This document shows, in pieces, positions 7,809-15,980 of a stretch of DNA of 53,763 bases (its first letter is position 1; each line of letters starts with the position of its first letter). Origin of the DNA: an uncultured Clostridia bacterium. Its GTDB lineage: Bacteria > Bacillota > Clostridia > Christensenellales > CAG-314. The DNA is taken from the NCBI GenBank assembly GCA_947630425.1, contig CANRHN010000006.1:1-53763 (forward strand). The letters are read 5' to 3'. The translations under genes and the position numbers were made by a program. Under the pieces are notes generated by a model, which saw nothing but the letters and a program-made list of their open reading frames with translations, did not search any database and was not told where the DNA came from.

Positions 7809-9158
7809 CTACGTTTTCCTTTTTGTTGCAACATAGCCGTAACGCTTGTTGTTGACGACAATCATCGCAACGCACAGTGCGGTTGCCAACAACTCGGCAA
7901 CGGGAGTAGCCAACCAAATTCCGTCCAAGCCGAACAACGGCGGCAAAACAAAAATGCACGCAAGCTGAAACACAAGCGTTCGTCCGAAGGACACGATTGC
8001 CGAAACAAGTCCGTTGCTGAGCGCGGTAAAAAACGACGAACAAAACATGCAAAAGCCGCTGAACAAATAGCACACGGAGTAAATTCTCATTCCCCGAGCG
8101 GTCATTTGCAGCAACGCGGGGCGGTCGCTGACGAATATCATTGCAATCACGTCGGCAAGAGCCACCGCCGATACCGTCATGACAATTTCCGTTACTGCCA
8201 CAATTACCAGGGATTTTTTGAAAACGTTTTGCAACTGCGGTTTGTTTTGCGCGCCGTAGTTGTAGCCCACTATGGGCGCAACGCCCAAGCAGTAGCCTAT
8301 GAATATTGCAATGAACACAAACTGTACGTACATTATCACGCCGAATGCCGCAACGCCGTCGTCGCCTACCGTGCGTATCAACTGCCAATTGTAAACAATG
8401 GAAACAAGGGACATGGAAATGTTGCCCAACAGCTCCGACGAGCCGTTTACGCAGGCTTTAAGCAGCACTTTTCCGTTCCATTTGGGTCGAACAAAGCGCA
8501 ACAAACTTGAATTTTTGCAGGCAAAGTACACAATGGGAGCAAAACCGCCCACCACCTGCGCCAACGCCGTTCCCAAAGCCGCGCCCGCCGCGCCCATTTT
8601 GCAACCGACGATAAACAGCGCGTCGAACACGATGTTCGTCACGCCGCTCGCCACGGTAAAAACAAACCCCAGCTTGGGCTTTTCCGCCGTGATAAAAAAG
8701 CTCTGAAACAAATTTTGCAGCAAAAAGAACGGCATTGCGCAAAGAATTATTTGCGAATATACAACCGCGTCCTCAAGCACAACGCCCTTTGCGCCTATCA
8801 GCTCGGCTATCGGGCGCATGGCAAAGAAAAACGCCGCCGCCAAAATGATACCAACAAGCTCCGTTGTCAACACCACCAATGTAAAATACTTGTTGGCAAG
8901 CTTTTTGTTGCCCTCGCCGAGCGTTTTCGACACCACCGCCGTACCGCCCGCGCCGAACATAAACCCGAACGCGCCCATAATCATCAACACGGGGAATATC
9001 AAATTGATTGCGACAAAAGCCTCGTCCCTTGCAAAATTGGAGACAAAAATGCCATCCACCACCGAATAGACAGAGGTAAAAATCATCATCAACACGGGAC
9101 CGGTACAAAAACGCAACAGTTTGCCGTAGGTAAAGTTGTCGGAAAGCTGTATTTTCAT
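7809..9158 (-). CDS. MATE family multidrug efflux protein
   Basis: This is a 449-residue protein of about twelve transmembrane helices in two similar halves. It belongs to the MATE family, which exports cationic compounds in exchange for sodium or protons. The N-terminal FTSVYSVVDGIFVSNF and the GAGGTAVVSKTLGEG loop are typical of the DinF/NorM-like clostridial branch. The start ATG at 9156-9158 has no ribosome binding site and lies only about five to ten bases after the predicted transcription start, so the message may be leaderless. It is the first gene of a four-gene minus-strand group. Confidence 0.92.
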   Translation of the reverse strand: MKIQLSDNFTYGKLLRFCTGPVLMMIFTSVYSVVDGIFVSNFARDEAFVAINLIFPVLMIMGAFGFMFGAGGTAVVSKTLGEGNKKLANKYFTLVVLTTELVGIILAAAFFFAMRPIAELIGAKGVVLEDAVVYSQIILCAMPFFLLQNLFQSFFITAEKPKLGFVFTVASGVTNIVFDALFIVGCKMGAAGAALGTALAQVVGGFAPIVYFACKNSSLLRFVRPKWNGKVLLKACVNGSSELLGNISMSLVSIVYNWQLIRTVGDDGVAAFGVIMYVQFVFIAIFIGYCLGVAPIVGYNYGAQNKPQLQNVFKKSLVIVAVTEIVMTVSAVALADVIAMIFVSDRPALLQMTARGMRIYSVCYLFSGFCMFCSSFFTALSNGLVSAIVSFGRTLVFQLACIFVLPPLFGLDGIWLATPVAELLATALCVAMIVVNNKRYGYVATKRKT

Positions 9159-9169
9159 AAATATATATT

Positions 9170-9198
9170 ATACTATAACAATGCCCAACAAATGTCAA
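9170..9198 (-). promoter_or_regulatory. Promoter of the MATE operon, very close to the start codon
   Basis: On the minus strand, TTGACA (9193-9198) plus a 17-base spacer leads to TAGTAT (9170-9175); an overlapping TATAAT at 9167-9172 would give a 20-base spacer. Either choice puts the RNA start within about ten bases of the MATE ATG. Confidence 0.65.
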
Positions 9199-9302
9199 AC
9201 GAAGTCCGCAAAGCGTAACATTTTTTTTGCAAAAACCATATTGTAAAACAGACTGAAACAGTCAAATACGAAAGTCGAGCTTCTCGGCGAATGGAGGTAA
9301 AA

Positions 9303-9548
9303 ATGTTCAACGGAATGTTCAACGAAGGCAACTACGAAGGCAACGGCAACTGCGGCGGCGGTTGCGGCGGCGGACTGAACTTCGGCGGCTGCAATTGCAC
9401 TTGGATTTTGCTCATAATCCTGTTTTTGTGCTGCTGCGGCGGAAAGCTCAAAAACTTCAGTCTCAACGTCAATCCCTGCTGCCTGATCCTGCTGACGGCG
9501 CTGTTGTTCTGCACCGGCGGAATTTCGGTAGGTCACGGCTGCAAATAA
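9303..9548 (+). CDS. Gly/Cys-rich small membrane protein
   Basis: This 81-residue protein has eleven cysteines. A Gly/Cys/Asn-rich head (residues 10-32) is followed by a hydrophobic helix (WILLIILFLCCC), a short polar link, and a second hydrophobic Cys-containing stretch (CCLILLTALLFC). It recalls the high-cysteine small proteins found in many Clostridia and sometimes named after chorion proteins, whose function is unknown. The ATG at 9303 has a perfect GGAGGT at 9293-9298, and a strong terminator follows, so it looks like a genuine single-gene unit. Metal binding, redox buffering or a surface/spore role are all only guesses. Confidence 0.75.
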   Translation: MFNGMFNEGNYEGNGNCGGGCGGGLNFGGCNCTWILLIILFLCCCGGKLKNFSLNVNPCCLILLTALLFCTGGISVGHGCK

Positions 9549-9585
9549 ATTTTTTCAACACTCTCTTGTACATAACCAACGACAA

Positions 9586-9615
9586 AAAAGGACCGCTCGG
9601 ACGAGCGGTCCTTTT
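9586..9615. terminator. Bidirectional terminator
   Basis: AAAAGGACCGCTCG (9586-9599) and its exact complement (9602-9615) form a perfect 14-bp stem with A and T tails, between the convergent small Cys-rich gene and the YitT pair. Confidence 0.9.
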
Positions 9616-9655
9616 AGATTTACTCCGACCAAACACGAGGCAATCGGAGCGAAAA

Positions 9656-10654
9656 TTACTTCTCCTGAGGTTCGTCGTCCTGCTCAAGCTCCAATTCCTT
9701 GTTGGCAAATCCTTTGCCGAGAACTTCCTTGACGTTCTCCACATAGGCAAACGCATTCGGATCGATGTGGTTGATGATGCGCCGCGCCTTGACAAGCTGA
9801 TTTTTGTTGATAACGCACAGCAGCATTTCTTTTTGAGCGTGAGAGTAGCCGCCCATCACCTTGACGGAAGTCAGTCCGTGCTTGAGTTGCGTGACAAGCG
9901 CGTCCGCCATTTCCGCAGATTTGTCGGTGGTAATTTCCAGCTCTATTGCCGAAGAAAAGCCCTTAAAAATTGCTTCCTGCACAATTTCGCAAATAAACAG
10001 CGCGGCAATGGAGTAAATAAACATGTTTACGGCGTCCGACGCGCTTTTGTTTACCAACCCGTACACCAACGAGGAAACCGCGATAACAACGGCGTTTGCC
10101 GCCAAAATGAAGCGAATGGCGTCGCTACTGCTCTTTTGGGAATGTTTTTGCACGATAAGTCCAACAATATCCGTACCGCCCGTAGAAGCGTTTACGGAAA
10201 GCAGCAACGGCAGCGACAAACCGTGCAACGCGCCGCCCAACAGCACGTACAACACGTTGTCGTAGTTGCCGTCGGCGTCGGACATGATGCCCTTTACAAA
10301 CTCGGAGACATTGCACACTCTCAAAACCACCAGCTCCACTGCCAACAACAGCACGTAAACCGTCGTTTTCAGCGCAAAGCGTCTGCGGTAGTTGCAAAAG
10401 CAGTAAATGATGATGGGAATGTTGATTGCAACCAGCCAAAGTCCTGTTGAAAAATACCATTTGGAAGAGTCGAGACGCGTCAACAGCAAATCGCAAAGGG
10501 CGGAAATGCCCGTCACACCGCCCACAATTGTGTCGGTAGGGAGCAAAAAAACTTCTATCGATACTGCCGTGGCAAGACTTGCAAGAAAAATGATGGCGTA
10601 CTGCCTCAAATTGTACAAAAAGCTGCGTTTTACCTGCGGATGAGAATTTTTCAT
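9656..10654 (-). CDS. YitT family membrane protein
   Basis: This is a 332-residue protein with an N-terminal block of five or so transmembrane helices (DUF161/YitT_membrane) and a C-terminal soluble domain of about 80 residues (DUF2179). The signature GGVTGIS in the first helices and NASTGGTDIVG are typical, as is the C-terminal DPNAFAYVENVKEV. Function is unknown; some relatives have been linked to transport. The ATG at 10652-10654 overlaps the stop of the upstream paralogue as ATGA, so the two are translationally coupled. Confidence 0.85.
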   Translation of the reverse strand: MKNSHPQVKRSFLYNLRQYAIIFLASLATAVSIEVFLLPTDTIVGGVTGISALCDLLLTRLDSSKWYFSTGLWLVAINIPIIIYCFCNYRRRFALKTTVYVLLLAVELVVLRVCNVSEFVKGIMSDADGNYDNVLYVLLGGALHGLSLPLLLSVNASTGGTDIVGLIVQKHSQKSSSDAIRFILAANAVVIAVSSLVYGLVNKSASDAVNMFIYSIAALFICEIVQEAIFKGFSSAIELEITTDKSAEMADALVTQLKHGLTSVKVMGGYSHAQKEMLLCVINKNQLVKARRIINHIDPNAFAYVENVKEVLGKGFANKELELEQDDEPQEK

Positions 10655-11586
10655 TTGACCTTGTAACTCCTGTTGAATGTGGGACGGCTGAACACGTCGT
10701 AGACGTCTTTTACAAACACAAACGCGTGCGGATCGCGGGCGGCGATCAGCTGTTTGAGATGAATGCGCTGACGATACTGTACCACCACCATGACAATCTT
10801 GCGCCCGGGAGCGTCGGGAGAGTTGGGGCTGACGTCCAAACAGCTGCATCCGCGCTTGAAGTAGTTGGTGATGTCGGCGGCAAGCTGCTCGTACTCCGTT
10901 GTGACTATCATAAATTTTTGCGGGTGATTAAATCCGCGCTTGAACATTCCCATAAAGGTAGAACCGAGAACAACGTACGTCAAAGAGTACATCACTATCG
11001 TACCGTTTGCGCCGTTTTCGTGTTGTATCACAATTACAATTACGCTTCCCAACACCGCAATCAAAAAGTTTGCGGTCATTATAACTTTGGAAAGGTCGAT
11101 TTCCGGATGAAATTTGGCTACAATCCTCGCAATTATTTCCGTTCCGCCGTTAGAGCCGTTGTACTCGCTGGCAATGTACATGGAAAAGCCAATCAACACC
11201 GCGGCAAAAATTACCGCGATTATAGGTGATTCCGTAAATTGAAAATCGGGAAAATAAGGCAAAATTGCCAATGCGCCCGTGCAAACGACGGTTGCGTAAA
11301 TGGTTTTGACGGTAAAGTCGCCCCTCAAAAACACAATGGAACAAATCAAAAGGGGGATGTTTATCACAAAATACACCGCAGACATCATCTGATCGTAGGA
11401 AAATGTTTTGATGAACAATTCCAAAATGTACGTGATTGCCGAACTCAACCCGCTAAAGCCGCCGGCAATAAGCCTGGACGGGTTCAAAAAGGTGTAAAGC
11501 GTAATGGCGTTGAGTATGCCCGCAACCGTCATCCAGACATATTCCTTCAGCTTGATCAGAAAATTTTTTGCCGTTAGTTTCTTCAA
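10651..11586 (-). CDS. YitT family membrane protein, second copy
   Basis: This is a 311-residue paralogue of the neighbouring YitT gene. It has the same order: five transmembrane helices with IAGGFSGLSS and NGSNGGTEIIA signatures, then the DUF2179 domain ending in DPHAFVFVKDVYDV. The likely start is a TTG at 11584-11586, supported by AGAGGA a few bases upstream; the first in-frame ATG would remove the N-terminal 18 residues. It is first in a two-gene operon with its own promoter and a 10-bp inverted repeat near the RNA start. The two paralogues may form a heteromeric complex. Confidence 0.85.
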   Translation of the reverse strand: MKKLTAKNFLIKLKEYVWMTVAGILNAITLYTFLNPSRLIAGGFSGLSSAITYILELFIKTFSYDQMMSAVYFVINIPLLICSIVFLRGDFTVKTIYATVVCTGALAILPYFPDFQFTESPIIAVIFAAVLIGFSMYIASEYNGSNGGTEIIARIVAKFHPEIDLSKVIMTANFLIAVLGSVIVIVIQHENGANGTIVMYSLTYVVLGSTFMGMFKRGFNHPQKFMIVTTEYEQLAADITNYFKRGCSCLDVSPNSPDAPGRKIVMVVVQYRQRIHLKQLIAARDPHAFVFVKDVYDVFSRPTFNRSYKVK

Positions 11587-11611
11587 AATTTTGTCCTCTT
11601 TTAAGCAAAAG

Positions 11612-11640
11612 AGATTTTGTACTATAACAATACAAAATCT
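11612..11640. promoter_or_regulatory. Inverted repeat at the YitT transcription start
   Basis: AGATTTTGTA (11612-11621) and TACAAAATCT (11631-11640) are perfect complements with a nine-base centre. They begin at about the predicted transcription start of the YitT operon, a good position for a repressor site or an early RNA hairpin. Confidence 0.45.
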
Positions 11641-11648
11641 CCTTGAAC

Positions 11649-11677
11649 AATATAATCCTTTACTTCAAATAAGTCAA
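11649..11677 (-). promoter_or_regulatory. Sigma-A promoter of the YitT pair
   Basis: On the minus strand, TTGACT (11672-11677), a 17-base spacer and TATATT (11649-11654). It lies immediately after the GH13 gene, which itself lacks a visible terminator. Confidence 0.7.
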
Positions 11678-11705
11678 TTGTTTGAAAGGTTTTAAGCAAA
11701 TTTTG

Positions 11706-13556
11706 TCACAGCTTTGAAGGAAGCTTTTTGAGTATCACGTAGCCGTTGTGCTGCAGGTGACAGCTCTTTGAGTACTTCCGACCCGTCAACATGTCCTCGT
11801 AGGTGTCTCCGAGGTACAGCTTGTACACCTCGTCGCCGCGGTTGACCGCCACTATCGCATGGGAATCCGTTTCCGTGTCCACCCGTTCAAAGGCGTATAC
11901 GCCGCGCTCCGCAACCAACTCGTGAAAGTCCCCCTCGGAAAACGCGGGGAATTTTCTCAACTCGCCCAGCCTGCGGTAGAAATCCAAAATCAACTTGTTT
12001 TCTTCGCCCCAAGGGTAGCAGGCGCGGCAGAACGGGTCTTTGTACCCTTCCATCGCCACCTCGTCACCGTAAAAAACGCAAGGGAAGCCGAAAAACGTGT
12101 ACTGCAACACCGCGGCAATCTTAAGCAGCTTGCAGCCTTCCTTGTACTGGTAGTCGTTGAGGCGCGTGCGTGCCATTGCCTCTTTGGGAGAGTTGTCGAG
12201 ACGAGTGCCCGCCAAATTGGTGAGAATTCTGATTGTGTCGTGCGTGCCCAAGATGTTCATCAAATTGTTGCGCACATAGCGCGGGTAATTGTTTACCAAA
12301 TCGAACACCACGCCGCTCAGCGCACGCTCGTTGCCCTCTCTCACAAAAGAAATTATGCCGTTCATCAGCGGGTAGTTCATCACGCTGTCCAGCTGACTGC
12401 CGTCAAGATAGTGACGACGCACGCCGTAGTCCACCTTGTTGGAGGCGTCCTCCCACACTTCGCCTATCACAACGGAATCGGGCTTTTCGTTTTTGGCGGC
12501 GGCGACTATCTTGTCGAGCATGCAGTCGTCGATTTCGTCTACCACGTCCAACCGCCAACCGCTTGCGCCCGCTTTCAGCCAACGGGGCACAATGCCGTTT
12601 TTGGAAGTAAAGTACCTTTGCGCGCCCTTGCTGTGGGCGTTGATACGGGGCAGACTTTGAAAATTCCACCAACATTCGTAGCTTCCGTCGGGATGAATGT
12701 TGAACCAATCGCGGTAGGGCGAATTTACGTCGTTGTACGCTCCGCCTTCGCTGTACTTTTTTCCGCGGTTGAAGTACTTGGACGTGCTGCCGACGTGATT
12801 GAACACGCCGTCCAGCACCACGCGCATACCGCGTTTTTCCGCTTCCTTGCACAGCTCGGCAAAGTCCTCGGCACTGCCGAACATGGGGTCGATCGCCTCG
12901 TAGTCCTCGGTATCGTACTTGTGATTGCTGTACGCCTTGAAAATGGGGTTGAGGTACAGCACAGTGACGTTAAGCGAACGAAGGTAGTCCAACTTGGAAA
13001 TGACGCCCTTAAGGTTGCCCCCGAAGAAGTCTCTGTTGCGCACCACACCGTCCTCTTCGCGGTAGAAGGGCTGTTCTCCCCAATGGCGCATAATTTTGTC
13101 CTCGGTGGCAACAGTGTCGCCGCTTGCGGCAAAGCGATCCACCATTATCTGATACATCACGCCTTTGTTGAGCCAATTGGGAGTTTCGAACTGCTTTTTG
13201 TACACGGAAAGTTGGTAAGGTCGAACGTTTTCAAAAAACATTGTCGCCTTGTTTTGCTCGCCGTTACCTATATAACGCTCGAAAGTGACCCCGTCCATCA
13301 CAAAGTAGTACCAGTAAAGTCCTTTTTTGAGCTGAACGTCGGCAAGATAGTTGTCGTAGCCGTCGCCGCTCCAATCCTTGTACATAACGTACTCGTTTTG
13401 CAAAGAACCGTCGTCGCTGTACACCACAAGCGTCACCTTGGAAGGGTTGACGACCTCGTGTATCTGCAGGCGTATACCGAAACGCACGCCTTCGCCCACT
13501 GCACCTACAATGGATTTGTAAAATTCGTCGGTGGGATTGTATCTTACGTAATCCAT
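11706..13556 (-). CDS. GH13 alpha-amylase family glycosidase (neopullulanase/cyclomaltodextrinase type)
   Basis: This is a 616-residue alpha-glucan hydrolase. An N-terminal beta-sandwich of about 120 residues precedes the catalytic barrel, as in neopullulanases and cyclomaltodextrinases. Conserved regions are visible: DGVFNH (region I), GWRLDVVDE with the nucleophile near residue 336, GEVWE with the acid/base near 364, and GTHDT near 440. It would hydrolyse alpha-1,4 (perhaps also alpha-1,6) links in maltodextrin. The absence of a signal peptide points to intracellular glycogen or dextrin breakdown. The start codon overlaps the glgP stop by one base (TGATG), and GGAG lies just upstream. It is the last gene of the glycogen operon. 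Confidence 0.88.
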   Translation of the reverse strand: MDYVRYNPTDEFYKSIVGAVGEGVRFGIRLQIHEVVNPSKVTLVVYSDDGSLQNEYVMYKDWSGDGYDNYLADVQLKKGLYWYYFVMDGVTFERYIGNGEQNKATMFFENVRPYQLSVYKKQFETPNWLNKGVMYQIMVDRFAASGDTVATEDKIMRHWGEQPFYREEDGVVRNRDFFGGNLKGVISKLDYLRSLNVTVLYLNPIFKAYSNHKYDTEDYEAIDPMFGSAEDFAELCKEAEKRGMRVVLDGVFNHVGSTSKYFNRGKKYSEGGAYNDVNSPYRDWFNIHPDGSYECWWNFQSLPRINAHSKGAQRYFTSKNGIVPRWLKAGASGWRLDVVDEIDDCMLDKIVAAAKNEKPDSVVIGEVWEDASNKVDYGVRRHYLDGSQLDSVMNYPLMNGIISFVREGNERALSGVVFDLVNNYPRYVRNNLMNILGTHDTIRILTNLAGTRLDNSPKEAMARTRLNDYQYKEGCKLLKIAAVLQYTFFGFPCVFYGDEVAMEGYKDPFCRACYPWGEENKLILDFYRRLGELRKFPAFSEGDFHELVAERGVYAFERVDTETDSHAIVAVNRGDEVYKLYLGDTYEDMLTGRKYSKSCHLQHNGYVILKKLPSKL

Positions 13557-15976
13557 CACATTCTCCAAATTCTGGTTGCGTATTCCTTTACCGCGCGGTC
13601 TGCGGCAAAGCGTCCCGCCTCGGCAATGTTTTTGAGGGACATTCTGTTCCAACGATTTGCGTCCTTGTACGCCGCGTCCATTTTGTCGTATGCCGCCATG
13701 TAGTCGCTGAAATCGGCAAAGCACATGTACGGGTCGGCAATTGGGTAGTTCCGCAACAGGTAGTTGCTGATGTTTTCGAATGTTTCGCCGGCAAACCCGT
13801 TGTTCAATTCTTCGATAATTACGCGCAATCTGGGCAACTTAAAGTAGTAAGACGTGCTGTTGTAGCCCGTTTCCCACAATTCGGCAACTTCCTTTGCGTT
13901 CATTCCGAAAATAAATATGTTGTCGTCGCCGACGCTTTCGTGAATTTCCACGTTTGCGCCGTCCAACGTGCCGAGGGTTATCGCGCCGTTGATCATGAAC
14001 TTCATGTTGCTTGTGCCGCTCGCCTCTTTGCCCGCAAGAGAAATTTGCTCGGAAATTTCCGACGCGGGAATCAATTCCTCCGCCATGGTAACGCAGTAGT
14101 TTTCCATAAACACGACGTTGAGCTTTTCGCGCAGCTTGGGTTTGCTTTCCAAATCTTTTTGAATACAGCAAATAAGTTTGATAACTTCCTTTGCGGCGTA
14201 GTAGCTCGGAGCGGCTTTTGCTCCGAAAATGAATGTTTGCGGAGTGACGTCCAAATCGGGATTTTCTTTCAGGTCGTGGTAAAGCGAAATGATCTTGAGA
14301 ACGTTCAACAACTGACGCTTGTACTCGTGCAGCCGCTTGATTTGCACGTCAAAACGCGTGTCGGGGGCGATTTTTACTCCCAAACGCTGCATTGCGCGCT
14401 GTGCAAAACGCTCTTTGTTGGCAAGCTTGATTTCCGCCATGCGCTTGTGTACGCTTTCGTCGTCGAGGAACGCGTTGAGCTTGGTCAGTTGAGAAGCGTC
14501 GGACACAAATCCGTCCCCAATCAAGTCCTTTATCAGTCCGGTCAAACCGGGGTTTGCCTGACACAGCCATCTGCGGTGAGCGATGCCGTTGGTCACGTTG
14601 GTAAACAGCTCCGGCTCCAGCTCGTAGAAATTTTTGAACAAATTCTTTTTGAGTATGTCGCTGTGCAACTCGCTGACGCCGTTGACGCTGTGAGAGGAAA
14701 TGATGGAAAGGTTTGCCATACGCACCTGTCCGTAAGCAATGATTGCAAGATCGGAAACCTTTTTGAAGTCCTGAGTTTTTTCAAAAAATTCCTTGCAGGC
14801 GCGTTCGTTGATTTCCACAATTATCTGGTAAATGCGCGGAAGCAAACGTTGGAAAATATACTCGGGCCAACATTCCAAAGCCTCTGCCATAATGGTGTGA
14901 TTGGTGTAAGCGGTGACGGATTTTACCATACTCCACGCCTTGTCCCAATTCATGTGATATTCGTCTATAAAAATACGCATCAGCTCCGGTCCGCAAAGCG
15001 CGGGGTGTGTGTCGTTGATGTGCACGGCGACAAGATCCGTAAACTTGTCGAAATTGCCGTAACGCTTGTAGTGGTCGCTGACAACGTTTTGCATTGCCGC
15101 CGACACCAAAAAGTACTCCTGCTTTAAGCGCAGCGTTTTGCCTTCCTCGTGGTCGTCGTTGGGGTAGAGTACCTTTGTGATCATTTCCGCTTGAGATTGC
15201 TCCTCGAGAGCGCGCAGATATTCGCCCTGACCGAATGTGCGGAAGTCGAAGGGCTTGTTGGGACGAGCCGCCCACAAACGCAGCACTCCGACTGCGGTTG
15301 CGTCGTAGCCCTCCACCACCATATCGTAGGGGAAAGCCTTGACTTCCTGACAATTGACCTGTTCATAAACGGGTCCTTGATCCGTCCATACTTCCTTTAC
15401 TTCTCCGCCGAAACGCACCACCTGCGCTTTGTCGGCGCGTTCCTTTAGCCACACTTCTCCGCCGGGAAGCCAATTTTCCGGTAGCTCCGTTTGCCAACCG
15501 TCCACAATTTTTTGTTGAAAGAAACCGTATTCAAAACGAAGAGAGTGCCCCATGACAGGGTAGTTTTCCTTGGCAAGACAATCCAAGTAGCAAGCGGCGA
15601 GTCTGCCCAGTCCGCCGTTGCCCAATCCCGCGTCCGGTTCGCAATCGTACAAATCCTTGATGTCAACGTAGTAGTACTTTTTGAGGGTGTCCGCAAACAA
15701 ATCTTCAATTTCCATGTTGAAAAGATTGTTTTTGAGGCTGCGCCCCATCAAAAATTCCATTGACAAGTAGTGAACCCTTTTTCTGTCGCGCGCCTTGTGT
15801 TGTCTGTTGAAAGCCGTGCGTTTTTCCAAAAGCATGTCCCTGACCACGCTTGCCACGCATTTGTACAGCTGCGCGTTGGTCAGCTCGCTTGCGGAAATTC
15901 CGTACGCCTTGTTGGACGCGCTTTCTATCATATCTTTTATGCGAGATTTGGTAAGATTTACGTATGAAGTTGCCAT
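13556..15976 (-). CDS. glgP: Glycogen/maltodextrin phosphorylase
   Basis: This is a GT35 phosphorylase that releases glucose 1-phosphate from alpha-1,4-glucan ends using pyridoxal phosphate. The 806 residues match the family. Visible are the N-terminal DAGLGNGGLGRLAACY signature and the PLP region EASGTSNMKFMINGA, with the Schiff-base lysine near residue 658. It also has GTLDGANVEI. The ATG at 15974-15976 has GGGAGAG upstream, located inside the last codons of glgB (4-base gap). In the operon it works with the branching enzyme, the disproportionating enzyme and the GH13 hydrolase to mobilise glycogen. Confidence 0.96.
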   Translation of the reverse strand: MATSYVNLTKSRIKDMIESASNKAYGISASELTNAQLYKCVASVVRDMLLEKRTAFNRQHKARDRKRVHYLSMEFLMGRSLKNNLFNMEIEDLFADTLKKYYYVDIKDLYDCEPDAGLGNGGLGRLAACYLDCLAKENYPVMGHSLRFEYGFFQQKIVDGWQTELPENWLPGGEVWLKERADKAQVVRFGGEVKEVWTDQGPVYEQVNCQEVKAFPYDMVVEGYDATAVGVLRLWAARPNKPFDFRTFGQGEYLRALEEQSQAEMITKVLYPNDDHEEGKTLRLKQEYFLVSAAMQNVVSDHYKRYGNFDKFTDLVAVHINDTHPALCGPELMRIFIDEYHMNWDKAWSMVKSVTAYTNHTIMAEALECWPEYIFQRLLPRIYQIIVEINERACKEFFEKTQDFKKVSDLAIIAYGQVRMANLSIISSHSVNGVSELHSDILKKNLFKNFYELEPELFTNVTNGIAHRRWLCQANPGLTGLIKDLIGDGFVSDASQLTKLNAFLDDESVHKRMAEIKLANKERFAQRAMQRLGVKIAPDTRFDVQIKRLHEYKRQLLNVLKIISLYHDLKENPDLDVTPQTFIFGAKAAPSYYAAKEVIKLICCIQKDLESKPKLREKLNVVFMENYCVTMAEELIPASEISEQISLAGKEASGTSNMKFMINGAITLGTLDGANVEIHESVGDDNIFIFGMNAKEVAELWETGYNSTSYYFKLPRLRVIIEELNNGFAGETFENISNYLLRNYPIADPYMCFADFSDYMAAYDKMDAAYKDANRWNRMSLKNIAEAGRFAADRAVKEYATRIWRM

Positions 15977-15980
15977 TTGG

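Noticed and set aside
11859..13703. Long plus-strand open frame opposite GH13
   Set aside because: Antisense shadow of a clearly identified enzyme, with no ribosome binding site or family signature.
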